DNA from: Plazaster borealis
Taxonomy: Eukaryota; Echinodermata; Asteroidea; Forcipulatida; Labidiasteridae
Length of the DNA: 64,000 nucleotides
Assembly: GCA_021014325.1 (NCBI GenBank)
Contig: CM037473.1
Coordinates: 21,504,822-21,568,821 of the forward strand
Reading direction: 5' to 3'
A program made the translations under genes and the position numbers. Under the pieces are notes generated by a model. The model did not search any database, had not been told where the DNA came from, and saw only the letters and a program-made list of their open reading frames with translations. Below, piece by piece: positions 45,901-57,362 of this stretch; position 1 is the stretch's first letter; every line of letters begins with the position of its first letter.

Positions 45901-48900
45901 ATGCATGGTATGCGCGTGCACGTGGCACGATCTGTCCATGCCAAAATAACAAACAATACGCACAAAGATAAAAGTTGATTTGATAGGAAACCTGCACAAC
46001 AAGCACAGTGCATACAGAACTTTTACACAACGGTATGCTTGGGTCATTTATTCGCTGGTTCACAAAGCCCATCTTTATATCACATTCTACTACACATCCA
46101 TATGACCAGTCTCGACCAATCAGAGTGCATAAACTCTGCGAGTTGTTTATTGATAATAGTTATTAGTTCTGAAAGCTGACTGATTATGAAGTTTCTACCA
46201 GTCTCAATTCTCCAGAGAAATAATTTCACCTGAATTACAGTCAAAGTTGATGATGTACATGTTGCATTTTAAGACCCACAAGAAATCACCATTGCTTGTT
46301 TCATTTTCCACAATTGAAATAAGCTTACATGCACACTATCCTAATAAAACATACAACGGTTTTAAGTGTCTTCAAAAAAGTGGGATCCTAGTTTTATGAA
46401 ATTTTCACTGCTTGGTAAGATGGTATGTTTATCCAAAACTAGAGGATGGAAAGGAATTTTACTCTTCCAAAAACCAGTAATGTATTATGCCTTTAAACTA
46501 ACTGTAAGCAATGTTTTCATTCCTTTTGTTTTACATGTAGATGACGCTTGATGCTGGAAGGATAGGAGTTGCAGCTCAAGCATTGGGTATTGCTCAGGTA
46601 ATGTGTTATACTTCATTGTGGAGTAGTGTGGCTGACGATTCTAGTGCATCAGGGTTCTTGTGTTGTCAGAGTGTGGGTTCACTTCCGTTTCATAGTACTT
46701 CCAAGTCTTTGAGCAAGACTTTAGGTTTTGCAGGGTTCTTCCCATGCACAAGCTAGCTTATCTTGGCGATACGTGCAAATTGTGAGCTGATATGCCCGAA
46801 TTGCGGCCGATACACCAAAACAATTGTTTTTGAAATATATATATATTTTGTTTTATTTCAGATCAAATTTTAAAAAAATCGTACAGATAAATCCATTTAG
46901 AATCCCCCAGATTATACAGTAGGGCTTTTTAAACCAAATATAAACACCAAGTAAAAGACATTCTGTGGACCCCGTTTCAATTCAGCATGCTTAGGTCAAA
47001 CTTCCAAAATTTGCCCCACAGTTTTTAAAAACCCTGGGGAGAACCCTGTGTTGTGTTATGCATAGAAAAGAACCCAGTACATTTATGGCTTTTAGAGAAG
47101 GGGTTTGCCCTGGTGTTTCTTGCATGGTTGGCTGCAGATCACATCACATTATTACTGGATGCTATATAAGTGCATCTCATAATTCAAACATGGCTCTGCA
47201 TACCCGTTGTAAAATAAAAAAGTGCAGTGGCAGCAAATTGCACCTGAGTGCCTTTTAAACAGCTACTTGAGCCACAAATTGTTAACGGGAATGCTTTTTA
47301 AACATGTTTATATTGTGTTTGTTTATCATTTAAATGTAATTTTGATATTTATACACTTCTGAATTGTTCGTAATTATCGATAAAAAAATTAGGCCCCAAC
47401 CTCAAGGTTTTGAAAAACTAAAAACACTTCTGCCGTTGACAGCGTGCGTCAAAATGACAATACTTTGACGTCATTTTTGGGAGGTTGCTTCGTTATACCT
47501 CCATGCTGCAACAAAGCGGCTATACAAAACGGAGCTCCCACCTATGACGTAACATGAGCGATGACGTAACAGGGCTTCTCGCGAATCTTTCTGAAAAGCA
47601 CCAGAAAAGGGTATTCAAAATGATTGTTTTTTTAAACATTTAAAATCTGTTTAGTCTCATGTGAACTCAATTTCCTTATTGATTGAAAATATTTTAAATG
47701 AATTTCAGCAAAGATCATTTGTTGCCGTTTTTGTTCATTGAAGTTGTTGTATAAATTGGACAATATTCAATATGTCGTCTTCCAAAATTTGTTGAAAAAA
47801 AGAAGAAGGTGTTTATATAAAGCGCTGTGATACATTGAGTAACAATGGTGGTCAGGTTGGCGTAGTGGTATCTTTCCTCACATTCCACCTCTAGGACCCC
47901 GGTTCGAATCCCACCTGGGGCACTGCATGGATTTGGTTTTCAGTCCCTACCTGATTGCGTGGGTTTTCCCCTGGAATAATTCTCTTGGTTTTTCCTCCCA
48001 CATCTAAAACTGAAACGTCCTTCTTTGTCTTCTCTCCATTGGGTTCTTGGCTAGTATAGTGATTGAGTTCGCTTTTCTGAGAGTCCTTGGCTTCACAACC
48101 AGAACAAATGAAATGAAATGAAATGAAATGCTATAATGCCCCAGTCCCCCAGATGTTTTAAACATTATTACTGCAAACTGACTTCTGGCTTCGATGTGTA
48201 CAAGCCCATGATTTTTGTAGAATAGTACAACCTTGTTGCAGATATTAAGAAAAAGTTATGATACTTGACTTTTTTTCCCAGACAGAACCCACAAGTAATG
48301 TTTCATCTTTAAATGTTTCCTTCCTTGCATCAAATTTTAGGCTGCGTTGGAATGTGCAATCATGTATGCAACACAACGAAAGGCGTTTGAGAAGCCCATA
48401 GCCAGTTTACAGCTTATACAGAGCAAACTAGCTGATATGGAAGTACGGGTAGAGAGTGCCAGGCTACTCACATGGAAAGCTGCTGCTCTCAAAGATAGCG
48501 GCAAGAACTTTATAAAGGTAAGGGAAATCATTTTATTCATTAAATTTGCATCAGGAATATTATTTAGTTTACCCATACACTGATTTGTGTATAAAAGTAC
48601 TGTATACTCAGTACTTTCCCTAGTCCTGTAAAAAAACCCTTCATAGGCATATTACTCGGGTGGGAATCGAACCCACAACCTTTGCCATTCCAGAGCTGAT
48701 ACCTTAACACTAGACCACCGAGATTGCCCAGAGGCTTGAGGCAGTTCAAATCCTATGTTTTAGCAGAAAGTACCGAGTACTGAGCTTTACACACTTCGGT
48801 GTATGGGTAAAACCGAATGATATTCTTTATCCCCGATGCAAATTTAACATCTATGTACTGCTAAAACATAGGATTCAAACTGCATGTATATAGCTACCGG

Positions 48901-50525
48901 GCAGTCTTGGTGGCATACTGGTAAGATCTCTGGAATGGCAAAGGTCGTAGGTTCGAATCCCACCCGAGTAATGTGCCTGTGGATTTTTTTTTCACAGGAC
49001 TCGGGGAAAGTACTGAGTATACAGTAAATATTATTCCTCTGAGTTATTTACCAAAAAACTTTGAATTACCCTGAAACTGATGTGTGATAAGCACTGTATA
49101 CTCAAAGAGACAACTTGGCTGGGGTTTGAACCAACAAAATGATTGCATCATCATCAGCAGCATGCCATGACCAAGGATCATTGGGGTGCCATGACAGACT
49201 CATGGGCAGTCAAGGAGCGAAATGAGTAGTCCTGGCCGATTTCCTACCTCCCCAGGTAGTACTTAATAAGCAGGACAGTTCTTTTCAGAACTAAGTAGTC
49301 TCCCGAATTCCGAAATCTACTCTGTGACAGTACAGTAAATAGCAAGACAGGGGTCGATTTCACAAAACTCTTCCTAACTTAGGACTAGTCCTAGGCAATG
49401 CAAAGAGATAGGACTAGTCTTAAGTTAGGACCAGTACTTAAGAATAGTCCTATCTCTTAGCATTGCCTAGGACTAGTCCTAAGTTAGGAAGAGTTTTGTG
49501 AAATTGACCCCTGGTTCTCTAAGAACAAATCTACACAGCAAAGTAGATATACACATGGGGTTACCGCAAACTGAACATACATTGATACTTCACCATGCAA
49601 TGCCTCAAAACCCATACAGAATTATACAGTTTTAGAAATCTCTGGATATTCGATTAAAAAAAATTCCAAACTGCTGATTTTTCAGGTTTTTATAAATACC
49701 TGTAAATCTAGTAAGTAATGTGCATTGTTTTGTTCAACAGGAGGCTGCTATGGCCAAGTTGGCTGCATCAGAGGCTGCAACATTCTGTGCACATCAGGTA
49801 TGTAATAGGTATACACTATGAAATAGCAAGGCTGTTATTTCTGTCATGTTTCCAGTTCACAATTAAAGGTATCGTACACATTTGGTAATGACTCAAAACA
49901 AATATTAGCATAAAAACTTACTTGGTAACAAGCAACGGAGAGCTGTTGATAGTATAAAACATTGAAGGAAACGACTCCCTCTGAAGTAACCTAGTTTTTG
50001 AGAAAGAGGTAATTTCTCACTAAAATAATAAAAACCTCTTGCAAGAAGTTTTTATTCCTATCTGAAAGCACACAAATTTGTACAACAAGGGTGTTTTTTC
50101 TTTCATCATTTTCTTGCAACTTCGATGACCAATTGAGCCCAAATTTTCACAGGCTTGTTATTTTATGCATATGTTGGGATACACCAAGTGAGAACACTGG
50201 TCTTTGACAATTTCCAAACGTGTTCAGTGCCTTACGATAACTTCTGTAGGAGTGGAACTGGTACAAACTTTATAACCAGTGAGCTTTCAGATTGAATTTA
50301 GTCAGCTTCTCATAAGAATACCTGTCCTGTACTCTGTCTTGATTTGTTGTTTTGGTTCATGTCCAGTCAATCCAGATCTTAGGTGGTATGGGTTACGTGA
50401 CTGACATGCCTGCTGAGAGGTTCTACAGGGATGCTCGCATCACAGAGATCTATGAAGGGACCAGTGAGATTCAGAGACTAGTCATTGCTGGCAGGATGCT
50501 TAAGGAGCATGCTGAGAAAGTATAG
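33972..50525 (+). CDS. ACADS: Short-chain acyl-CoA dehydrogenase, mitochondrial, 10 exons, 424 aa
   Basis: Exons: 33972-34053, 37144-37301, 39377-39526, 41322-41433, 42967-43118, 44446-44616, 46541-46597, 48341-48517, 49741-49797, 50367-50525; phases join to 424 codons plus TAG (human 412). [19 protein letters not shown] is rich in Arg and without acids, fitting a mitochondrial presequence. Seen: [20 protein letters not shown] (exon 2), [20 protein letters not shown] (exon 3), [18 protein letters not shown] (exons 4-5, flavin and substrate loop), [13 protein letters not shown] (5), [15 protein letters not shown] and [20 protein letters not shown] (10). Glu402 in IYEGT matches the catalytic base. 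Known: the enzyme makes trans-2-enoyl-CoA from butyryl-CoA and passes electrons to ETF in the matrix. The match is strong throughout. Introns are full of MITEs, SINEs and a LINE end. No defect is seen. Confidence 0.96.
34264..34688. mobile_element. TTAA MITE, family B (copy 3), left end eroded
   Basis: From 'tttgttgtatacgtttggta' to 'ccaaacgtatacagaccctt taa'. It has a small internal expansion of gtcactgtca-type repeats at 34508-34545. In ACADS intron 1. Confidence 0.82.
34898..35236. mobile_element. TTAA MITE, family C
   Basis: Starts TTAAAGGCCCTGTACACTAT TGG and ends CCAATCCTGTATAATACCTT TAA. Same TTAAAGG...CCTTTAA frame as families A and B but an unrelated middle apart from 'ctcgatgaccaattga'. 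One copy in the window. Confidence 0.75.
35500..35625 (+). repeat. Minisatellite of GTACYCGAGTCAACTT units
   Basis: About seven units of 16-18 bases (gagtcaacttgtactc) in tandem, becoming gtacctgagtcaact toward the end. In ACADS intron 1. Confidence 0.82.
36192..36416. mobile_element. TTAA MITE, family D (copy D2)
   Basis: TTAACTCTTTCCGCTAGCGA at the left, GGTGCATGAAAGGGTTAA at the right. The shared interior 'aacaaaaaataaagatcgca' and 'gaggactcttgagggtgcta' aligns with D1 at 15953-16175. D2 has a ~20-base insertion; D1 keeps the better left inverted repeat. Confidence 0.85.
36545..36840 (-). mobile_element. S1 SINE, reverse orientation
   Basis: Reverse reading gives box-B-like GGTTCGACTTC, 'gacacttgtgtcctta', and the body to 'ttgcgccacaacaccaaacc'. 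A run of G (36606-36619) interrupts it. In ACADS intron 1. Confidence 0.65.
37346..37592 (-). mobile_element. S1 SINE 3' half, reverse orientation
   Basis: 'aataataatacgcagttctt' then 'atagcgctttatactcccga' is the reverse of the S1 tail, and 'cagcaccttgtaaac'-type sequence continues to 37592. It sits 45 bases after ACADS exon 2. Confidence 0.78.
37688..37745 (+). repeat. tRNA-like sequence, probably a SINE head
   Basis: TAGCTCAGTTGGTAGAGTGC (box A) and GGTTCAAACCCC (box B) are about 20 bases apart, too short for a complete tRNA body. I do not call a tRNA gene. Confidence 0.5.
38028..38223. mobile_element. Foldback MITE, GGGCCCAATTTCAT-type (second copy)
   Basis: CAGGGCCCAATTTCATTGAG at the left and GGCTCTATGAAATTGGGCCC at the right, 196 bases. 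Matches 1362-1611. In ACADS intron 2. Confidence 0.82.
38355..38950. mobile_element. Large foldback element, arms of 250 or more bases
   Basis: 'acaaatctctaacatcgcgt ... gataccct... ttgtcaacatcc ... ttctgagaaaaatggg ... ttcattcctgac' (38467-38627) is repeated inverted at 38755-38912. Outer parts also pair (gtgatgtactcat at 38388 with atgagtacatcac at 38922). The left arm holds a 27-base tandem duplication (gatagagtcctcatgtgagt...) at 38411-38465. A family A MITE starts directly at its right end. In ACADS intron 2. Confidence 0.82.
38951..39322 (+). mobile_element. Family A MITE (A6), full length
   Basis: TTAAAGGCCCTGTACACGTT T ... AATGTGTACGATACCTTTAA. All internal landmarks are present. It ends 54 bases before ACADS exon 3. 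Confidence 0.9.
40275..40556 (+). mobile_element. S2 tRNA-derived SINE (copy 2)
   Basis: Head GGTTGGTTTGGCGTAGTGGT and box B GGTTCAAATCC. Same body as 4401-4680, ending (AAAT)n. In ACADS intron 3. Confidence 0.88.
40735..41160 (-). pseudogene. LINE reverse-transcriptase 3' remnant
   Basis: The minus strand reads [20 protein letters not shown] then [11 protein letters not shown] and a stop near 40970, preceded by an SNTRGHG-like segment. This is the 'SFFPRTIRDWN...F' ending of non-LTR element ORF2. At least one in-frame stop and no upstream domains, so it is a dead 5'-truncated copy in ACADS intron 3. Confidence 0.8.
41434..42966 (+). other. ACADS intron 4 content
   Basis: Holds the S1 SINE head at 42502-42640. 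The remaining 1.3 kb is A+T-rich and I see no repeat or exon in it. Confidence 0.5.
42502..42640 (+). mobile_element. S1 SINE, 5' half
   Basis: GTGGCGTGTCGTGGCCGAGT (head, box A) and GGTTCGAATCC (box B), then 'gcccttgagcaaggcactta'. The 3' half is replaced by unrelated sequence. Confidence 0.82.
43119..44445 (+). other. ACADS intron 5 content
   Basis: 1.3 kb. It has a purine/pyrimidine-mixed A+T-rich body and a block of GCGATGATCGCAA-like inverted words at 44150-44300. I recognise no element and no exon. Confidence 0.45.
44735..45330 (-). mobile_element. S3 tRNA-derived SINE, split by a family B MITE
   Basis: The 45163-45290 part reads on the minus strand as GTGGTCTAGTGGTAAGACAT (box A) and GGTTTGAATCC (box B). 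The 3' part of the SINE (tacccatacaccgatgtgtg) lies at 44765-44788. The MITE of 44789-45162 sits between, at the point where the intact copies at 48560 and 48783 are continuous. Confidence 0.78.
44789..45162. mobile_element. TTAA MITE, family B (copy 4), nested in S3
   Basis: TTAAAGGGTCTGTGTACATC ... ACCAAACGTATACAGACCCT TTA. Inserted in an S3 SINE; comparison with intact S3 copies marks both edges to within a few bases. Confidence 0.87.
46625..47250 (+). mobile_element. S1 SINE remnant split by a MITE
   Basis: S1 body pieces at 46660-46730 (gtgtgggttcac, 'tttgagcaagact') and 47049-47230 (aaaagaacccagtacat, 'agaaggggtttgccctggtg') flank the MITE of 46731-47048. In ACADS intron 7. Confidence 0.65.
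46731..47048 (+). mobile_element. MITE with CAGGGTTCTYCCC ends (copy 2)
   Basis: CAGGGTTCTTCCCATGCACA at the left and GGGGAGAACCCTG at the right. Reverse-oriented relative of 2431-2737. Non-coding. Confidence 0.72.
47848..48131 (+). mobile_element. S2 tRNA-derived SINE (copy 3)
   Basis: GGTTGGCGTAGTGGTATC and GGTTCGAATCC, body as in copy 1, ending (AAATG)n at 48108-48130. In ACADS intron 7. Confidence 0.88.
48560..48782 (-). mobile_element. S3 tRNA-derived SINE, minus copy
   Basis: The minus strand reads GGTGGTCTAGTGTTAAGGTA (box A) and GGTTCGATTCCCACCCGAGT (box B). It adjoins a plus-oriented copy at 48783-49035, making an inverted pair in ACADS intron 8, 43 bases after exon 8. Confidence 0.83.
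48783..49035 (+). mobile_element. S3 tRNA-derived SINE, plus copy
   Basis: TTGGTGGCATACTGGTAAGA (box A) and GGTTCGAATCCCACCCGAGT (box B), then 'actcggggaaagtactgagt'. Mirror partner of 48560-48782. Confidence 0.83.
49215..49600 (+). repeat. GCAGTAGA-family repeat, split by a palindromic MITE
   Basis: 'ctcccgaattccgaaatcta' and 'agcaagaca' are followed, after the insertion 49348-49513, by 'aaatctacacagcaaagtag' and 'caccatgcaatgcctcaaaa', as in the continuous copy at 9290-9450. Confidence 0.75.
49348..49513. mobile_element. Palindromic MITE CAGGGGTCGATTTCAC (copy 1)
   Basis: CAGGGGTCGATTTCACAAAA ... TTTTGTGAAATTGACCCCTG, a near-complete 166-base palindrome rich in CCTAGGACTAGTCC words. Inserted into the repeat of 49215-49600. 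A second copy is at 58262-58425. Confidence 0.9.
49863..50234 (-). mobile_element. Family A MITE (A7)
   Basis: TTAAAGGTATCGTACACATT T ... CAAACGTGTTCAGTGCCTTA. The right TTAA is mutated to TTAC. It lies in ACADS intron 9, 66 bases after exon 9 and 132 before exon 10. Confidence 0.9.
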
Positions 50526-52572
50526 ATGAATGATTGGAAGCATTCCTAACAAGTGATCTCGCGAGTCCAAAACCTAATGTTTGAAAACGGTAAAAAACAT
50601 AAAATGGGGTTTTTCACAATGTTTTTGTGACTCTGATGACCGAGTGAGCTTAGATTTTCACAGGGGTGTTATTGCATGTACATTGTCCCGTCAGTGTAAC
50701 AAGTTTGTAACTCCAATTTCAGTTGTTTTGGGTAGATCACTTTTTAAGGTTTGGGGATGTTTTAAATCACTGGTTGTTCAAGACAAGTCCACTTGTACAT
50801 AGGAATTATGAAACGAGTTTTATGCCTTAATAACCATGCTAATTGTTGGTACGACCTTGTTGCACGGACAATACACACGGTTTTAGAAAAGTCAAAAGGT
50901 CGTATCTTAAAGATATGACTTTCGCGTGCAATCACTGGGGAATAACGTCATAATTCTCAGTGCAACAAGATCAATTTGTACGATACGACTTTGTTGCTCG
51001 GACCACTTACAAATTAAGACATCATTTATTGTTAATGACCTGTATCTTTTTAGTTGCTTTTTAGACAAAATGAAAACTTGTACAGTTTATTCAGACAAAA
51101 ATAAAGCGCCTTTTGTATTTTCTAACTAAATTTCACCAAAAATGTGACCTACGACCTTGTTTCACTGACGCGACGATATGTTGGGTCACACAAAGTTTGC
51201 ATACTAGTCTTTTACAAATGTTGTCCTTGTGCGAACCCTATTCACCTCAACCCTTTCAAAACCCATTGCCATGTTTGATTCTGTTGAGTAAACTCATGAT
51301 GAGGTAAGACACACCACCGTAATCAGAGTCTTGTATTTTAGCACACCAAAGAGAGACCAGGTTTAAAACTCGTTCAGTTTGTTTCAAAGCTCCTAATTGA
51401 TATAACTTGGCAGCTTAGTATTTTTGTACCTTCCAATAGTTTCCATCAAAACAGAAGAATCTGCATCCCGCTACAGTGGTGCGTAGGGCTAGAGGAACTA
51501 TCTGTCGACTGGAAATTGTTCTAGTGCCAAATTGAGCAATTGGGAAAGATTATACTTGTCAATGTTTCTCCTAGCAAATTTGCACCAAGAATTAGTTACG
51601 CCTAGCAAATGTTTGGTCAAATTGGCTTCGAACAAATTTGTCACTTGGGGAAACTCAACTCACTTCAAGCACAAACACTTGGCACTTTGAATCAGCACTT
51701 TGAAGTCTGAGGCCCCCTCTCAACATATGTAAAGAAAGTCTTGAAAACTCAGCACTGAGACATATTTTTTCTTAATATGGAAACGGCATTTATGATACTT
51801 GATATGCAATGTATCTGGAAATTAAAAATTACATGTTCGGAACAGCGCACAATTTATGTTATTTCTACAAAATATTCTTTACTTTATAATTTAATAAACA
51901 AATTGTAAAAACTATCCAGAGTGAATTTGAATTATCCAATGAATATATTCTTGCAGTTTTTGGGTAAATGTTGATCATATGTTTTTACCAGTTTAATAAA
52001 CTTTCTACACAGTCTTGAATTGTAAAATGACGCCCCACACCAGAATCAGGCACTTCACGCAAATAGTGAAATGGCATTAAAAATAAAGACAACTGAAACA
52101 ACAGCACTGGCTTTTGTGTGATGGGATGTCTTAAACATTCTATTTGTTGAAAAATACTTGCCTTATAGGTCTGTCATTTTAACCTCTTATTCTCATCTAA
52201 ATTATTTATTTGATGAGCAAACAAACCTGGTATTGAATTTTGGCAGGAAGTGCCGTTTAAAAAGGTGTGTGTTTTCCTAAGACTGAAGATGTTGTATAGT
52301 TGATTTATTTCCAATTTCCATTTTGTTTGTGTGTGTGTATTCACTTCATTGAATGGAAAATTAGTTATTGCTTTAAAGGAGATAATCAATTCGGAATTCA
52401 TTGACAGTAAGCATTTACAACATTGCAAGAGATATACTTCTAAAAAACATATAAAGAACTATACAACAACATTAGTTCCTTTAAGGTGCTACATCAGACC
52501 TATTGATGTGTGTGTTTTGAGGTCTTGCATTTTCGTTTGTGCTCTAAGTCTGGTCTCTGATATTACAGGCAT

Positions 52573-52740
52573 GCACGGGGGGTCAGGTTGCCCTGCTTTT
52601 CACCCGTTTGGACCCTGGTTCGAATCCCACCTCACAGCGGAGCTTGTATGTGGATTGGGTTGTCAACCCTTACCTGATTGCGTGGGTTTTCCCCATTTGG
52701 GTTTCCCTCCAACAAAACTGAACATTTCTTCATCATGTCA
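52573..52740 (+). repeat. S2 SINE, partial
   Basis: GGTTCGAATCCCACCT (box B), then 'ttacctgattgcgtgggttt' and 'ccctccaacaaaactgaac', as in S2. The head and tail are eroded. Confidence 0.7.
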
Positions 52741-55700
52741 TATTCATCCTGTTTTTGGTGCTAATTTGCACTGTTGGATCTGTAATGAAATAGTTAGCCC
52801 TCATTATAAACAGCTCTGCTATAAAGAGGTTCTGCTTCTAAAGAGTACATTCTGCAGTCCTGAATCTCATTCTGCTGTCCTCTGATAATAATGTTCCTGT
52901 TATAAACAGAGGCAATTTGGCCAGTCCCAGTGTTTTAACACTACATTGGAAGTGTGGACCTGAGAACAAAAGAGGTCCACATAATGTAGGGACTTGAAAC
53001 ACTATGTGTACTTACACATGTCCACACAGTGTTTTTTACAGTGTTGAAGAATAGGATTTTCCTTTAGTTTACAGAACAAAGGAATGTCCACAGAGTGACT
53101 GCAACACAGAGCTGTGTGATCTTGTTATAATGAGAGTTGACTGTAAATAATTGTTCAGCTGATTCAAAGTGTTGCTGTGCCTGGAAAAACTTTTTTTTCA
53201 CTAACTGTTGATGAATGCCTGGATTTTGGCAAATAATGAGTGATGACATTTAAAAAAATCATTCTTAAGGTCAAGTCAACAATTAACAGTGTGTTTGGTT
53301 AACGGATATCTATTTTTAAAAAACCCAGTTTGGGACAAAATGATTTTCAAATGTTTTTGTTGAAGTTTGCAAGAACCAACACAATAAACCTAAAGATTTT
53401 ACATGGAAATTTTGTCTTTGTCAATAGGTGATGGACTTGTAAACTATCGTATCAATGCAATATACATACAAATGTAAGGAATAAATCATGGTTTTCATGC
53501 TAAGATTGGAAAATATTTCACAATGTCTGATGCTGCCTCATTTATTTTGAGAAATTTATTTGGTTAAGGAAACTCGGATATGGACGAATGGATGAACAAA
53601 ACAATGTATATAACAATAACCCCATGCGAATATTCTCAAGTACTCGGTGACTTGGAATAACTATTTGCCCCAGATTCGTAGGTTGGAAAATTTATGAGCA
53701 GTGGCACTGATGTCACAACTAGATATTTTATCGGGGGGGGGGGGCAGAGAAATGAAATAGTTTTGGGGACTTCATACTCGGAGAGTAGTAGCTAAATGCC
53801 TGGTTTTCCCTGCAGTTCGTGTAAGCAACTCTTTTACTTGCCTTTGCTCTGCCTTCTTTCTTACCGGTACCCATTACTCAGAGAAACTATTTGTAAGACT
53901 CTGGACACATTTTGTTTATTAAATCTTAGAAAATGTTGACTAGATCTCAGGATCTGAGTGTTTATGAAGCTTTGATCCCATTGGGGGTGGTGGGCAAGAC
54001 TGGGGGATCTGAGCAGGGGCAGCTCAAGTCCTCATGCCCCCTAATAATATGCTCGCTGTTCATAAGCAACTCTTTTTCATGCCTTTGTTCTGCCTAATTC
54101 TTTCGTACCAGTACCCATTTTTTTTAGTATGTTGATATTTTTTGGTTTCAATTCCCTATCTGCTATTATGAAGAGTTTTGAGGGAAAAATTAATCTCATT
54201 CATTTTCATTAAAAAATCTGTCTGTATTTGTCTATATAACTTGAAAGTTGACTTGATCAAAAACTTAGATCCTAGAGTGGTTTTTAATTAAGTTTATTAA
54301 AGCCCATTGCAATGCCTACGATTCACCCACCAAACAGCTGTGTTTTATTTTAGATTTTATTTATTTTTCATTAAAATAATGTGTTTATTGGTTTATTTCT
54401 CAATATTTTGGGGTTATGGACATCTTAAATTTTAATTTTAGACCTTTTAGTTTTTGTTTGCCGCGATCGGCTGCCAATGGTTGAATAATTTATTATTAGA
54501 CTGGTTCCATGTTGGTCCAGTAACTGTACGAAGAGGTGAAAAGTAAAGTCAAGACATCGGACCAATGCACCATGCGTCCGCGGTCAATTTAAAACCTTCT
54601 GGCACGACAACGACTTGGTCGAAATGTGAGTAAAATTTCTTGTTCCAACCTTTGGTGAGATATCTAAATTATTTCAATGTCACCAATACGGTATGTAGAA
54701 TAACGGGTGAATATTATTTTATCGGTTAAGCTTGGAATATTTTAACAATTTATACGTCAAAGAAATGTTATGCTGTTATTTGAATGTTTTCAAAATAAAT
54801 GGATGGGTTGCACATTGGGCGAGTTGTCGGCCATTTTAACACGAACTGCAGGCGGTGTTTCGAAATTGAGGACACTTTTCAGCACTTTCTAAATTTATGA
54901 AACTGTAAAGGAAAGAAACTCTTTAGGAAACAAATGCTGTTTTTCAAACCAATAGATGACCATACATGTATAGATTACATTGTGTTGGTTCACTTGGTCA
55001 CTTTGAACAGAAATAGCATTGAAATTACGTCTGTAAAGTTATAATGTATAATCAGCATGACATATTCCTTCTTTAAGTTGGTTTCCGATTTCTTTTTACC
55101 CTCAGAAAAATCAGCAAAAATGTTATTAAATAGCCTGAAAAGTCTATAAAAGCCTATACCAGATGTACATGTAGTTCAACCGATGTAGGCATACTCAATT
55201 TGTCTTACTCTTTTTCTAGGGCCAGATAACATGCCTGTATGTGATAGCTGTAAGATATGCAACTTGCACAATGTTTGAGCGACCACCACTTTCTAAGTGA
55301 TTTAAAATAAATGTTAATGAATGATGGACTTTATTTCCGTTTAAAAAAATTCCTCTTGAGAAATTGTGGTGGCTGAATCATTGGCCTTCAAACAAGAACA
55401 TTCACTGGGCATTCCATGTGATGAACTGTTTTATACACAATTATGCACTGGACGTAAACTCTCTTCAAACAGCATATTTCACAACAGTGAGAATTGTGGT
55501 TGAACGACAAAGATCGCGCGGTGATAAAAGTTTGCGCCCGAGCTATCCTGCGCAAAATTTCAAAATCATGCAAGGAAAACAAGTTCGTAACTTTAAAAAA
55601 TGGCACACCGCGCGAATTTAAAAAATGGCCATGCGCCCAACAGTGCAATGTTTGGTCGCTAATTACTTAAATTTGACTGGCGTTCGAAAACTTTCGAAAT

Positions 55701-57324
55701 CGTAATCTCCAGCAATTCTGTTAAAAACCGCAGAGTTCTCTAATTAAGACCCACTGGGTCGGAACGGGAAGAGAAGAGACAGTTTAGCCTTCACTGGTTG
55801 TTTACTACTTGATTCTTTTTTTAAAATTTAAATTAAGCACAAGTCAATGAAAACGACGGTGCCGTTAATTTGGTGTAGACGCTCCCGTTCAGTGAACAAC
55901 TATTGTCCGTTCTCGTTATCACAAGTTGCCATCGCCGTAAAGTTCCTGTAGATGCAATTTCCCATTCAACCAAATAGTGTCAAGTGTGCTGAGGTTTATT
56001 CTTGCCACGGTAATTCCACAATTATTAGTTATCTACCAATGACAACTCAGCCGTGTTATTAACGTGTAATCACCCGACTAGGAGTAATTGCACCTAGTTA
56101 GGCGCCATCCTTATTTAAAGGTTCATTCTGATGGAGGAAAAGGACCTGCATCCGAGGTTATATTTAACTGCAGCTCGTTGAGTCGATAGAGGGCAAGCAA
56201 GGTGCGCCGTCGAGAGTGAAACTGCCACAACATTGTATAGCCTGCCCGACATGGGGCAGAGGGTCCCCCCCATGTTCCCATACTATAACACAGTATTTTC
56301 CTCTTGTATAGAAATCCCCACCCCCTAAAATCCTCAAAAGAATTCCTGGATTCCAAGCACACAATGAAGACACAATAGGGGGGGGGGGTACACCATGCCC
56401 CATATCGAGCACCAATTGTAACATTGATATCATTTGATGCTATGCAAAAGTATTTAACAATAAGTCCATGGGAATTCGCCAGTTGCTTTCACACGAAATA
56501 AATCTTTGTACAAAAAATCGTCGCATTATCTTGCAGTTTGTATTAGTTTTTAAAAGCATTTTTTTTGTAAGGAGTTCCGTTAGCAGTAATGGCCTGACAT
56601 TTCAACCTTAGCAGAGTTTTTCTTTCGAAAAGATTTTACAATAAGTAAACAATAAGTCGCTTTCCATTGGCACTCCTTTTCCGATTTGACAACTGGGACA
56701 GCTTGCATGAGATTTTCCACCTAAAATTACTTGATCACTTTTCACCCACAATTGACCATAGTCGGATTTGATCTGCTATTGTTTGTCCGGACCGGCCAAA
56801 AAACTTTGCCAGATACTGAAAGTAAAGCCGGGCCCTCAATGTAGCTTGGACTAAATTGAAGCCAAACCCTGTGTGGCCCCAACCCTGAACCTAAATGTAG
56901 ACAGGACCTGTGTAGCCAAAACTTTGTACATAAATAAAGCCTTGAAATATGTAGTCCCAAGCATGTACCTTATACATGTAGCCCCGATACCCATCGGCCA
57001 ATAGTCATAAAAAAGCAGTAGTGCATTATAATGATCGCCATAGGCAAATCCCACAAGCGCGTGATAGACTTGGATTGTAAATGAAAATTCTCACACAGGC
57101 AAAAGGTTATTGTCACCGTGAATGGGCCATCAGTGACCTGCAGGGGACCTCGCCTTCTTTTCAACACCGTGATTTCCCTATGTTGCACCTAGTCATGCAC
57201 AACTAACGGTGTTTTTTACGTAATAAAGTTTTAAAGTTTGAATCGAAAAATGTGCCTTGCAATTCATTTTTCTTTTATCAATTGTTGGCTGATACAATTT
57301 TAAAAAACCCCAAACAAACACCCC

Positions 57325-57362
57325 AACACCCCAACAAACAAACAAACAAACAAACAAACACC
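57325..57362 (+). repeat. (AAAC)n microsatellite
   Basis: About eight AAAC units with neighbouring 'accccaac' pieces, 400 bases above the SLC6 start codon. Confidence 0.85.

Noticed and set aside
48640..48740. tRNA gene call on minus strand
   Set aside because: Same reasoning: one of several S3 SINE copies with a shared non-tRNA body.
52331..52885. 184-codon plus-strand frame
   Set aside because: No ATG start in good context and its second half is an S2 SINE fragment.
56200..56440. 89-codon minus-strand frame with Pro/Gly-rich start
   Set aside because: Driven by a poly-C/G run; no domain and no splice support.
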